A DNA stretch of 64,000 nt, from the NCBI GenBank assembly GCA_003344405.1, contig NOWV01000118.1, forward strand, positions 124,001 through 188,000, written 5' to 3'. The position numbers and the translations under genes were made by a program. Source of the stretch: Trichoplax sp. H2 (taxonomy: Eukaryota; Placozoa; Uniplacotomia; Trichoplacea). Below are positions 39,701 through 52,264 of the stretch, piece by piece. Each line of letters begins with the position of its first letter. Positions within the stretch are counted from its first letter, which is position 1. The notes under the pieces are model-generated. The model was not told the origin of the DNA. It ran no database searches and saw only the letters and a list, made by a program, of their open reading frames with translations.

Positions 39701-42700
39701 ATCTGTTTTGGTGGGACAGCTGATATGACTTCTAAAGTTTCCTCTTGAGCACTTTGCTGATCAGCAGCTTGATTACTCGATGTAGAAATCCTCTCATCTA
39801 CTTCTTGATCATTTGGCAAATTTGGTGTTGTTTCTATACTAATAGTATCATTATTAAATATTATATCCTCTTGTGAGTTACCGGATTTTACTGATGTATT
39901 ATTTGCTTTGAGTCCATCTTCTAGAACCTGCGATACAACCATTTGTTCCGGTGGAATAACTGATAAGGCTTCTATAATTTCTTCTCTACTACTTTGTTGA
40001 TCGGGACTCTGATGACTTGATGATATAGAAATTTTGTCATGTATCTCTTGATCACTAGCCAAATTTTCTTGAGCTATCTTGATGGGGTTTTGATCCATTT
40101 CTTGATCAATAATATCTGCATCGAACGCCTTAATCATACTATCTTCTTGGTTATGTCCATTAGTATTATCGACTTCAGGACTTTGCTCTTCAATTTCATC
40201 TTCATATGAGTTTTCACTGTCTGATCTACTGCCAACTGAAAAGGATTCCATAGAAGGTTCAAGAATGTCTTCAACGCTATCTTGACTTCGTGCTGTAATT
40301 AAATTTGTGGAATCGTCAGTGATTAAAGTAGTACCTGCTGTTTGGCTCTCTGCTTCATCAGCTTCATATTTTGTTCCTGCAAGAGCTGCTTTATAGCTTT
40401 CGATCAATTGGGAATCGTTCACATTTTGTTCCGTAGTAATGCTGTTTCCCAATTCAGAACCATTTTTAGCATTCTGGTCCATTGTATTTGCGAATATTTC
40501 CTTATTATCTTGAGCGTCGATATCGCTATCACTCATATTTGCTGATTTTTGTAATGGAAGAAGATCCATTAATGATTCACTAGCAACAGCAACGACTGGA
40601 TGGTTTTGTGATTCTAGAGTAACCTCAACTCCTGGGATGATTGGCTCTTGAGATGACTCGATGCCATGTTCAGTTTTTGTCAATTCTACTTCATTAACAA
40701 GTTCTACAGTTGATGGATAGTCATCTTCATTTTGATCGAGCTTTTGGTAGTCTAAGGTAATCTCTTCGTCTTCATCTAACACTTTACTGGCATTTGGCTG
40801 ACTTAACTGATCGTCATTTTGGGGTAACTCCGCCGAATTAGTAAGCTCTATGTTTGATGGGCCATTATTAATGCCTTGGTCGTGTGATAAAGTTATCACA
40901 TTTTCGTTTTCACTTATCGCTGTAGTTGTATCGGCATGACTTAACTGATCTTTGTTCAATTCTCGATCTATCTGCATATTGATAATATTCATATCTTGTT
41001 GGGTGGAGGCAACGGAAGCTTCACTGATTGCTATTTCATTTTCATCGTATGATGCTTCGGCACCGTTAAGTACATTTTGATTTATATCCTTATTCCTGTG
41101 AGTCTCACCTGAATTGCTATTAACATTATCTGAATTACTAAATACAGTTAGTTCTGTTGACTTTAAGTCATCATTATTGATACTAGATTGAGTAATGGCA
41201 TTATTTACAACGTGATGATAATGTTCTATTATTGCTGATTTCTTAATTTCAAGGACATCAATGAAAGCTTTCATCATTATTGAATTAGCTTGCCTATTTG
41301 CAAATTCATAAATTAAAGGTGATAATTTAGACCTTACTGTGGGTAAGTCAGTACTAGTATTTGTAGGTAACGGATTATTCTTGCTTTCTGCCTGATCGTA
41401 ATCATTATTGGTTTTCATTACATCAATAATTGCTCTCATAATAACTAGATTTGCTTGTCTATTAGCAAAGTTATCAATGATGTTAGAAACGCTTTGCGGC
41501 ATTATATTGCTTTCGTTATTCTGAATATCTGATGGCGGTGGAGGGTTCTTTTCTTCTGCTAAATCACTATCACACTGCACGGCAGTATCTGTAGTGATTG
41601 GCTTATGTTGATTAGCAACTTCATTTTTAACGCTACGATGATTACGTAGAGTTTCGTTATGACTACTGTAATATTCATCTCTTGCTGCTGATGATCGTCT
41701 AGATGCTTCATCCATACTAGAATCGGAATAACAACTTGATAACTGCTTTCCTCTGCCTTTGAGTCTTCGCCGACTATACTTGGATCGCTTCGATTTATCT
41801 GTTTTTGGTGGCGATGGAATAAAGGAGTGATTAGAACTATTATCAAGTAGCCTTGATGCTCGATCATCGCTAACATCATCAGATACAATACTATTATCGA
41901 CGCTTTTGGTCATCGGTACGCCTTCTTTCTGAACTTGTTCATTTCCTGATGTAGTATGCAGAGTTCGGCGATGACGTAAATTAGCTGACTTTGGACGATT
42001 CATTGATGAAGGTGGAACTGGTTGGATAGGACGGTCTTCTAAACTTGACAAGGATGAGAGACTCTTATCACTACGTGCTGAATTTGGCCTCCATCTTGAA
42101 TTATTGGATGAGAAATTAACAGTCTTGTATGCATCTTGATCGTTAGATTGGCTTTGCTGTACTTGCGCTAATAACTGATTCCAGTCTTGCTCTTTAGTTA
42201 ATTGACCGTTATAACTTAGCGATGGTGGTGGTATTTCAGGACCGATTAAATTAGCAAGATGTTGTAGTTTGTCGCTTTCCTTACTAATATCAAACCTTGT
42301 GTCTGTTGATAGCTCGGTTCTTAGTCCCGAGTTAGAATATAAGCTGTGGCTATTGACTGTCCATGGTCGCTCTAGTGGAATTGCGTATGGCGATAATTGC
42401 TCACGCTCAAGTAATGATCGAGTTCCCTTATCACGTTTATCGTCATACTATAAGAGTAATATAGAATAATTATTATAAAAATTAAATTTTCCAGGTAATA
42501 TAACGAATTCATGTTCTTGTTAGAAGAGCCTACGCTTTTGTGTAATGATAAATTATCCATTCTATACACATTACAGCATCAAGCCTAACCATTTTGATAC
42601 ATATCAGAAAGGGTTGAGTTGTTAGGCAAAGAGGTTAATAAAAAAAGTACTCCTATTGAACTATCTCAATTAGATGTTAAAAGATCAAGTACATTTGACA

Positions 42701-45456
42701 TCAACGAAGTCCAAATATTTCGATGCAAATTGTGATCGATCGGAAGTTAAGGTGAAGGATAAATTTGCAACATGTTGTGTTGTTATAAGAGCAAGCTACT
42801 GAAGTATTTCTTGGTATTCCATGCAGATAATTTTTATTAATTTTCTTGGCATAAAATAAAATAAGTTATTGCCACACCAGTATTACTAGAGTATGTAGAT
42901 GCTATGTAATGACTATATGGACATTTAAATTACGTAAGTTATCTTTGTTATTCTTACCTTATTATGTTTTCGAGACAACGGCGCTGTTTTGGCTATAATT
43001 GCCGTAATAATGAGACATTTTCACGTTAGAGTGTTATTTTATTTCGTAAACAGCATTAACCTTTCAGATTGCTAGCATGTTAGATAGAATACAAACCTCG
43101 AGCAATATCATCCGATGTTCTATAACCTTTTCGTGACATTTCTTGAGATGTTCTGTTGTAAGGTGTTGTAGGTAAGACTAAAAAAATGATTTTCATTTTT
43201 TTAACTGATTTAAATAATTAAATTTAATTTGTAATTCACTTGTAAGCAAGGATAATATGAAAGACAGACAGAAATGACCAGTTTAATTAATTATTACCTG
43301 AACCGTTATAAAATTGAATAGTGAAGTTGGTAGGATTGAATGGTTCTTCACCCACAGCAATAAAAATATTTCCCTCGTTGAATAGATCGATAACAGACGT
43401 AATCTATAAATGCGATAATTGACATTATCAATAATACTGGATTGACAGAAATGATATAAATTTAGCAGTCTAGTTTCTATGTGATTATATTACTGTATAA
43501 ATAGGTAGACATGCTACGGTAAGAAAAAGCTAATAATTATCAAATATTAATTAAATGGAAAAAATTTGCAGGAAATGACTTAGAGTTTCATCCGTTGATG
43601 ATCAAACACTGTTAAATTTCCATTACATCACTTTGTTGGATACGCATTAGCTGATCTTTGTATGATAAATATGAAGACAGGTAACTTCCTACCGGAGATT
43701 TGAAACTACGTCCAGTACTAATTTAAGTAAATTAGCGCTGGCCAAAATCATACTCATCCTATCGCCATATTACTTATACAATTGAATGCTTACTAGTAGC
43801 TCATTAGTATACCGTCTAGGAATACTTTTCGTTTATGCTGATTAAGTATTCCAATATGAAACGGCGATGAGCTTTAAAAAGTATCGGCGATAGTTCTAAC
43901 GATTGTCTACGTGATTTTATTCAAAACAAATTAGAAAGTAATTGTAACGATTAAGGCAAATTTTTATAGTAAAATTTAGAAAAGGATAATAGTCATAAAT
44001 GATTCTTTAAATATAAAAAATGGAAAAGTTATTAATACTTGCTATACTGATTATGATCTATTTACTTGTTCACCTTGAATACATATACACTTAATAAAAT
44101 ATACTATTGATACTATTTGAACGTTGTTTTCTATTTTTTTAAAGAATATATGGAATACTGTACAGTATGAACTTCTGATTGTTATTTTTCGTTATCATGA
44201 ATGTACCTTCTAAACACTAAATCGTTCTACAATATGGGGCATACGCATACGTTAATATTATATATTGTATAGAAGCAAGGCGTCAATAATTTTAATTTAC
44301 GATAGAATATTGGAAAAATTTTAAGCATCAAATCTACACTATTATATCTTAAAATTTAACTTCTAGCAAAACTATGTTGTAAACCAATTACAGTTCCAAA
44401 ATAGATTTAACAAATTGACTGTAACCTTCATCAGTTGATGAGTAATCGCTATTCTATCAAATTGGAAATTGGTTGATACTTAAAATTAAGTTACTGATTG
44501 GAAGTGGATTGCTAAAAATTAATCAATTTGTAATTATATCAATGACTACCCTAAGAATGAGCTCTACGCGACATGTAAATCGTCGCTTTTTAATTTTTAA
44601 AAATCAAATTATGGTCATTATTAGTATGGAACTCGCTGTCAATGATATAAAAGTGGGTGTAATTGAATTGGCAAGATACGTGTATTTTATTTACCTTTTT
44701 CCCATTTGGTGTAAACAATTTATCGATAGGGCGAAAGAATGTTTGACGATCATGGCGTAATTCAAAATTGGAATTAAGTTCATAAAGTATCCGATGAAAG
44801 TTGTTGCTTGTACGATGATTAAGTAGTAAATTGATAAATTCTTGTGGCGATGGACCGTGACGAACAATTTTAACAATTTTAGCTTTTTTAGCAAATATTG
44901 TTTTAGAATTAGGATCTTTCGATTGGGGTGGACTAGGTCCAGAATTGTTGGATGGCTGTTGTAACCCAGCTGATGTTAGACTACTGGTCTGATCTAAATC
45001 AACAACACGTTGATTAAGATCGATCATATTACCACTAGCGAATGGATCTGGCGTTAAGAATGATGTAGAACGATTTCGATCATTAACCACATCCAAATTA
45101 TTATTGCTGATACGTTGATATTGGCTTTTACGACGAGCTGATTGGGCTGGTCGAACACCAGCACCTAATTCGGCTAATTCACGATCGAATGAGCGCATAT
45201 GATCAGTCGATATAACAGCAGAACCATTAGCATATCTTTTCGTATGATAGCGATGGACACGCCGTCGGTCATTGCCTGAATTGGTGCTATAATCATCGTC
45301 ATAGAGATCACGAAGTATTGGATCCAGTTGAGTTAATTTATCCAGCCTAATATCGCCTTGATCAGAAGGTGTTGAGCGACGAAATGATCCTCGCCGGCTA
45401 CTTTTATCATCGTCATAAGCTGATAAAGATAATTCGAAACTAACTTCACGAGACAT
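27778..45456 (-). CDS. giant doublecortin-domain protein with repeat-filled acidic tail (about 5,217 aa)
   Basis: Exons: 45456-44695, 43403-43298, 43177-43097, 42992-42958, 42447-27778; phases agree. Exon 1 (254 aa) has a Ser/Arg-rich lead and, from about residue 190, a DCX domain (KIVKIVRHG, LLLNHRTSNNFHRILYELN, LFTPNGKK). Exon 2 completes it (IDLFNEGNIFIAVGEEPFNP). Only one DCX copy is seen. The last exon of 14,670 nt encodes about 4,889 residues dominated by E, D, Q, N and S: a basic start, a paired FANRQAN motif, four 80-residue repeats, a long irregular zone, about 81-residue acidic repeats, then 20-residue YDEHGNAY repeats to the end. DCX domains bind microtubules. The layout resembles RP1/RP1L1, ciliary DCX proteins with long acidic tails, but homology of the tail is not shown. 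An in-frame TAG five codons before the ATG could be a stop or part of an acceptor (ACTTGTAG), so an upstream exon is possible. Confidence 0.85.
27840..29510 (-). repeat. 60-bp coding tandem array (20-residue YDEHGNAY units)
   Basis: About 23 clear and some five degenerate copies of a 20-residue unit, consensus YDEHGNAYAVDPHQNGQQIT, at the extreme C-terminus of the giant protein (about residues 4640-5200). The unit is exactly 60 bp in the centre, where neighbouring copies (28621-28920) are almost identical in DNA. Copies at both ends drift and gain or lose a codon or more. Conserved positions are Tyr-Asp-Glu-His-Gly-Asn. Confidence 0.95.
29780..32450 (-). repeat. about 243-bp higher-order coding array (81-residue acidic units)
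   Basis: Each unit is two related halves of about 40 residues. One is built on EEGQLSGHESE, then ADQKTEDESHQHQEE; the other on EEGQLADHESE, then NGKAEDEPSQEQEE. The pair recurs about every 243 bp (anchors near 30678, 30918, 31162, 31405, 31648 and 31890), roughly ten times. Copies between about 30.9 and 32.1 kb are nearly identical in DNA, which points to recent homogenisation. The unit is strongly acidic and without hydrophobic core residues. Confidence 0.9.
32451..35900 (-). repeat. older, degenerate relatives of the acidic coding repeat
   Basis: The same HESEGEVDRK and EDEP-VNDQ-NDEVKQE-type phrases recur at irregular spacing, often about 60-65 residues, with many indels. This looks like the decayed flank of the regular 243-bp array; copies are least regular furthest from it. 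Confidence 0.7.
39170..40090 (-). repeat. four coding repeats of about 240 bp (second repeat family)
   Basis: Anchors encoding DQQS(I/A)(Q/N)EE(I/T)(L/I)E lie near 39270, 39490, 39730 and 39970. Each unit runs through ETTPNLP..QEIDEKIS, then DQQS.QEE, then ANN.SVKS.NLQ. It is unrelated in sequence to the acidic and YDEHGN families and is diverged between copies. Confidence 0.85.
43404..44694 (-). other. first intron of the doublecortin gene
   Basis: 1,291-bp intron with donor AAAAAG|GTAAATAAA and acceptor TTTATAG|ATT. It splits the DCX domain in phase 0. No repeat or second gene is visible inside. Confidence 0.8.
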
Positions 45457-45925
45457 TTTCCAATATCGCTACAAGTAGAATTTCAAACTGGATCGATTTC
45501 AGTTTTGGGATGAGACTGTGATTGGCAAATTTCTTCTCTTTTCTACGTATACCGTGGCTCAACTCGTAAATTAATTAATTCTTTCACTTTCTTCAAGCAT
45601 TGAATTCTAGATTAGACATAAAAAAACTTGTTGTTACATAGGTGAAATAAATGCTTGATTAAGTTACAAGTGCAGCGAAAAATGCTTGACAAGTCAAGTT
45701 ATGACAGAATGGTCCACCCTTAAATAATCCATTCTGTCATCACCAATCACTTTCTCCTATGAACAAGTCCAAACTACTATTATCTTCAGGAAATTATAAT
45801 TGCAAGAAAATATCCAAATCAAATTAATAGACATCATGATCATCAATCACCCCAATGAAACGATATCAACAATGTGTGATCTCATGCAATGTAGAATGCT
45901 AGATTAGAGTTGTAAATTAAAATCC
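45457..45925. other. 5' side of the doublecortin gene, no gene seen
   Basis: Probably 5' UTR and promoter, but no core promoter element is recognisable. Confidence 0.4.
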
Positions 45926-46950
45926 TACAAAAGAAAGACAACGAAAATCAACTCTTCCGCAATCATGAAGTTCTAAGACAAGTTCACAGTAGCTTATAAT
46001 CAAGGTATCGTACTCCGCTCATAGTGGCATAAAACGATTTCATCAGCAAAAATGACAGTTATTTTGACTATACAGTAGTTGTAATACTCCTTTTTCTACC
46101 TTTAAGAATGGCATAACTATTGAAGGGAAAAGAGTATGATCTAATTTGATTTACTGAAAGGCAACGAAAATCAACTCTTCTATCATCATCCAGTCACTAA
46201 GACTCGTTTAGCTTCTAATCGAAGTATCGTATTCTATCCACCGTGATATGAAACGATTTTATCAGCAGCAAGTAACAATTATTTTGACTATATTTACAAT
46301 ACTTATTTTCCTAACCTTGGGAATGATACCAATATTATAGAGAAAGAGTACGATTTAATTAATTTAAAAAAATTTCATTGAACTTTTGAATCTGCGAGTA
46401 AGCAAGTTCTATCTGCAATGGAATAAAGACACTTCATTAACTGTTTACGAGATTCATTAAAACTCTTTTTACGGTGCTTTCTATGCCTTTCGGAATGGCA
46501 TCAATGTAGAGAAGAAAGAATAAAATAACTAATTTCAACATCAAGTCAACAGGACTAATTAAACTTGATTAATCTACTATAGCTATGTTCTACCTGTGAT
46601 GGAATGAAAACATCCTATTACCAGCTAATGATAGTATTTTAAAACTCTTCAAACGGTAGCTGCTTTACTCTTAGTCTTAGCATACATAAATGCTTAGGGA
46701 GAAAGAAGGTAAACTAATCCACTTTCATATCAAGTTATTAAGACTAGTTTATGATCATCATCTAGCCATACTGTATCATCGATTAAAATACAGTAGGCCA
46801 TGATCAGCTAATGAAGGTAATTAAGCCTGTATTAGAAGTTCCTTCTTTACCTCTAAAAGTGCTATAACTAGAAGAAAAATATGGAAAGATAATACTGTGT
46901 CTAAATCGTTTATGACTTTCTATTTCCATGCACCTGCACGACTGTAGCAG
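45926..46950. repeat. degenerate tandem repeat, about 175-210 bp unit
   Basis: The phrase AACGAAAATCAACTCTTC recurs at 45944 and 46153. A following block (AAACGATTT-ATCAGCA, then AATTATTTTGACTATA) and an AGAATGGCAT block recur with it. More diverged relatives follow near 46490, 46675 and 46850, giving about five copies. No coding potential. Confidence 0.7.
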
Positions 46951-47739
46951 TAATTCATATGCTTAAATTGACATTCAGATGAAGAAATGAGATAGAAAAG
47001 GGCAAATAGGCGTCATTACTACTGTTGAATCCTGTTTGTAGGAAGGAAGAAATAATTGAACATGTACTTTCTCACCTTGATCAAGTTTGAATCTGTTAAT
47101 GATTCTTCTCTAGATAGGATAGGAACTAATCGAATTTTCACTCTTCTAACTAGATAATCTCTTGTCTTAATTTTTGTAGAATGTTGAAGAGGAATTGAGT
47201 TATAATTTCATTATAACATAATTCAAATGTTGTTTTCTCTATCTCTCGTTCTATCTCTTTCTTATATTGTCTTGATATCGAATAGAATACGATTTTAACT
47301 GTGTCCAATTGCTTTCTTCTACTTAACGGAGATATTATACATTAGCAGCACCTCCTCAGGAGTGCATTAGCAACAAGGGGCTTGTTATAAAGATCACCAT
47401 AGCAACCCTACCGTGACCTCTATAGCAGAAGCAAAAAGGAAAAGACACTAGTAACACCCGATTGATTAAGCTAATTTTGGTCAAGGTTAAGCGATGCTAA
47501 TGACAATAAAAGAGTGCAAATAAATAATTAGAGACGATTATGTTATGAATGCAAATAGAATCGACGATGGAAAATGTTCTTCTTGTGATTCGATTATTCA
47601 ATAAGATAAAATAGACAGTAGAGAGGAAGGAGATATTTTGCTGGATAAGATTATCCTCGAACTTCTTTATTTTGCGTTGTCTAAATCAACTATTGTCTCT
47701 ACTAGCACTGTAGACTGGATAGTATAGTATCATTGATGA

Positions 47740-49100
47740 TGTATAAAATGGATCTCTTGTTAATGGAGGCAGAAAGAGAAGAGGACAGGTAGGGTAGAAA
47801 TGATGGCCGTGGTAAATAGATGTCATATTAATAATGACTGCAAGAGGATAGAAAGAGTGAATAGATATCATGTGGATCCAAAATAGAACTTCATAATATA
47901 GATGACAGTAAGAGAAAGAAAGACTGGGTATTATAATATGATTTATGTTAAATTAAATTGATCTCTGGTGGATGAAGGCAGTAAGAGAAGGGTATATAGT
48001 AAAAATAGAGATATGATATTATTGACGATCGAAAGAGGATAGAAAAATGGAGTAGATATCATGCCGATCAAAAAATATAATCTTATAGTATCGATGGCTC
48101 TTAGAGAAAGACTGGATACTATAATATGATTTATATTGGATTAAATAAATCTCGAATTGATGACGGTAGTAAGAGAAGGGCATGGTAGATAGAAATTATG
48201 ACTATGATAAAAATAAAGATGTCATATTATTGACGATCGCAAGTGGATTGAAATAATTAATCGATAGCAAATTCATCGAAATATAATTTCATAATATTAA
48301 CGACCGTAAGAGCCGTAAAAGAATAGGACATGTTTGATACAAATTATGACCATAATATAAATAAGGATATTATACTCTTAACGACCGCAAAAGAATAGAA
48401 ATAGTGAATAGATATCATGTTGATCAAAAAAATTAATCTCATAATATCAATGACAGTAAGAGAAAAGAGATGTTGGATAGGTGTCATGCTTATGTGGATA
48501 GGATTGATCTCTTGCTGTTAACGACAGTGAAAGAAAGATATGTTGGATAGATGTTTTGGTCGTGTTAATAAAATTAGTCTCTAGCTTTCCTTAATAATAA
48601 TAGGAGAAAGGATAATGCCGATAAATATCATGGCCATACCGATGAAACTGACCTCTTACTGTTGTGGGTAGGAAAAACATAGTAAGACAGATGCCATGAG
48701 TCTATTGATAAAACTGATCTCTTGTTATTATAGACGGCAAAAGTATGGACATGTTTGATCAATGTCACGGGCATGTTGATAAAAATAATCTGTTGTCGAA
48801 GATAGTAAGAGTATAATGAGAGACAGAAGGTTTACGATAGATGCAATTGGTAATCTGGCTATTAAAGATAGGAAGAAAATAGGGTTATTTGATAGATTCA
48901 TTAAGCATGCTGCTAAAATTGCTCCAGCAGTACAAATTAAGTATGAGAAAGGAATATTTTATCAATTTAATAGCAATGTTGATAAAAGAATCTCTTGTTT
49001 TTGAGAACTATAAGAGGAAGAAGATGCTTGACACGGATCATAGCTATCTTAACATGGATAAAATCATGCTTTTACTGTGGAAAACAGGAAGAAATAGAGA
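47740..49100. repeat. degenerate tandem array, about 70-bp unit
   Basis: A phrase of type GACAGTAAGAGAAAG, then GTTGGATAGATGTCATG, then TTGATCTCTTG recurs about every 70 bp, at roughly 47898, 47966, 48025, 48085, 48160, 48235, 48300, 48378, 48450, 48520, 48590, 48665, 48731 and 48795, and more weakly to about 49.1 kb. Similarity between neighbours is only moderate, so the array is old. Confidence 0.8.
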
Positions 49101-52100
49101 CGTTTTGATCAATAATTTTGTAGTAAATATGTTTTGCATCATACTTAAATTAATATTTGAAAATTTGGACAAAATATCTTCATAATACAACGTTATCTTT
49201 ATAGATGTATTATATCTTGTAATTAATTATAAATTAATACCCAAGTCTTCTATTTTTCAAGTTAGATGTGACGGCTAAGATAAACAGCAGGAGAAAGAGA
49301 TTTCCGATATAAATCATCACTATCTTATTGTACATTGTACTCTATTCGTATAAAATACAAAATTGCTTATCTACTGTATATCAGTACATAATATATATAT
49401 ATAGATAATATAATAACATCCGCTTTTGATATTTTTCAAGATAGATTAATATTCTGTTTTCCTGTTTATTGAATAAAAAATTAGTAGACGACAAATGAAA
49501 TGAAGATAATTAGATATAGGTAATCGTTGTTTCATCTATAGTTACACGTTAGTTAAGCTACAATTAAATTAGACTATTTCGTTTATAACATCTAGATATA
49601 GAGTATACTATAGTATTATACATACTTGATCGTCTTGACATTTTGCGTAGAAGGCAGGTTACTACCTTTGAGCACTATTCATTGAATTAGATACATATAG
49701 ATCATTTAATAACGCAGGTAGTTTCGATAGATTTCGTCACTATGTTGCACAATATTATACGTATATAATCGAGATATCATTATTGGACATATCTATAACA
49801 TGTGGTTCTTGCATTAAAGGGCATATCAGTATTATTAAGTATTAAAATAGAGGTTGATAAAAGTAACAACCTCAAGTGGTTTTCTTTCTTATTTAATGTT
49901 ATTTTAAGGCTGAAGCTTCCAAATTATTCATATTCATGCATACATGCACCATATCATCACAGTTAAGATGGGAGAGGACCTTCTCTATCTCAGTCAGTAT
50001 TTCATCATAGAATTGACTATTAGTAAATCAGTACCCGTATGACTTAATTCTATCTTCCTTCCATCTACATAGCTCAGTATGATTTACATGTCTTAATTTA
50101 TTAATAAAATAGTATCAAATCGCTCTTTGATAGTTAAAGTATAAATGGTAAAGCAATCCTAGGGTTGCCTAAAGCCACAGTATCTATGGCATTTATTTAT
50201 ATTTATATTTATTCTTCACTCTAGTAAATAATACAAGTAGTGCGGAAAAAATGATTCGTAATTTTTTTGAATATTGTAACTGGAATGTATGAAGAATGAT
50301 GTCGATAGCTATTCAAAGACGTAATTTAAATTTAATATATCGATATCATTATTTCCAATGTAAGTCACTGTTCATAATGTAGTTTAGGACAGCAATCAAT
50401 CAAATAGGGCATCATTCAAAAATAAGCTAAAGGATTAAGAAATTTGCTGATTTATCATAGAAGAAATATTGTTATTTTACATTGCGAAAAGACTTCATTT
50501 TATGTAATGGAAAAAGAATAACTGTATCGCCTCTTTTACTACGGTGCATCCCTTCCATAACAAAGTGAACTGATGGAACCTTCTTCTCATCGTCGATGAG
50601 TATTAGGTAAACATACAATAGCCAGGTGTGATCAATTCTTGCAAAAATTCAATAATTAGTTAGAAAGCAACGTTTATCGTAAAGCAAAGGAGTAACATAA
50701 TAAGTACACATCATTAATTCCGATTGAAAAGAGATTAAAGATGAAATACAATAGATTAATGATGAATTGCTCTTGGTAAACGATTAGAAATAGTTCATGT
50801 AGTTCTTATTATCAATGCATCACTATTAATCATTTATTAATAACAGCATTGAAATAACTCAAATACAATGGTTTATTGTCTCATTTATTATCAAAGAGTA
50901 ATTTATATTTAATGCCATTCTCTTGAATTTTTTTCTTATTTTTTAGAACATATACAGTATATCTATATATTCGTATAATAAATAGTCTAAGCTAAAGCTA
51001 TTTATGCGTGGATAATATTGCATCGAATAGTAATTTGAATCTATCACAATTTGTGTTAAGCAAATACAGAGATATTAGATGTTAAAATTTGGATACTACT
51101 ATATTCCCTCGAATATTCAGGTTTTACGTTCTAGTTCATATTTTACTGATATTGCAAGTATTATTAGCCAAAATAATATACATCTAGATAGCTTTACCTA
51201 TTAAGGTGACAATTAAAATCGACCACCATAGATATTAAGCAATATGTTTGGAGAAGGAAACTCGATATTTTTCACCATTTCTTCGAATACGGTATTCAGA
51301 TCTTATTTTTAGCTTATATACTGTGTACTCCCGAATTTGCTATAGCAAATCCAGATGAAAACAAACACAACAATGACTAGAATCCAACACCATCTACAGC
51401 ATGTTAACTAAACAATGTATTGGTAATGAAAATGCTATTCCCATCGAATATTTATATTTTACTGCATTAGCCTGAACGATACACATCATTTACGGGTAGT
51501 TCTATCTATGGAGCTATGGCTACAATAGTGAAAAATAAAAGGTATACGATAGGCATTCTGGGGAATTATATCAAATATCGGTACTTTTAATTTCTGCATA
51601 CCTCGTTGGCTTAGCGTAATTTACGGTAGATTCTGATTACAATTTTAGTAAGCCGTTCAGGGTATGTTTTAAATACAAACCGTCCAAAAAACGGAATTAC
51701 ATATTTAATATGAGGATAATCTCAGCTTTACTTTTATGCATGTTCTATCTGACTTAAGTCTATAACACTTGCATAAAGTAATGCAATGTGTTAAGTACAC
51801 AATATATATATATGTTATATATATATATATAGCAATATATGGTTTAACGATTTAGTATTACGTGCTTCCCTGAAATATTTTTATCTTACTTTTCTTCGTA
51901 CTATTTTACTGAAGCCGATATTATAAACCTAATTCATCCGGGTAGAATCGCACATTAAGACAGTCTTCTTTATAATCACGATTTTAAGTAGTAATAGTAC
52001 TATACTTATGATTTGAAATAATTTTGTATACAATATACCTATTCTATCCAAGTTTAATTTAGACGTAATTTTACTCCATTGCCGAGTCTGAAGAACGAAT

Positions 52101-52264
52101 AAATTTCATAATTTACTAGTCTTATCACTCTACTGCCACGATAATTTGATTTAGACCTAGCTGGAGGTGCACCCTTATTATCCTGCGTAAAGGGATTGTA
52201 CTCAAGCATTTCCCTCAACCGTAGCCTTTACATCTTTTTGCGCTGTAGATTTAAGCACAAAAGC
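49101..52264. other. intergenic DNA, no gene seen
   Basis: AT-rich; no supported exon. There is an AT dinucleotide run forming a dyad at about 51803-51832. Confidence 0.5.

Noticed and set aside
48816-49185. Two overlapping small frames (62 and 98 codons)
   Set aside because: They lie at the end of the 70-bp degenerate repeat array and look like chance openings in repeat DNA.
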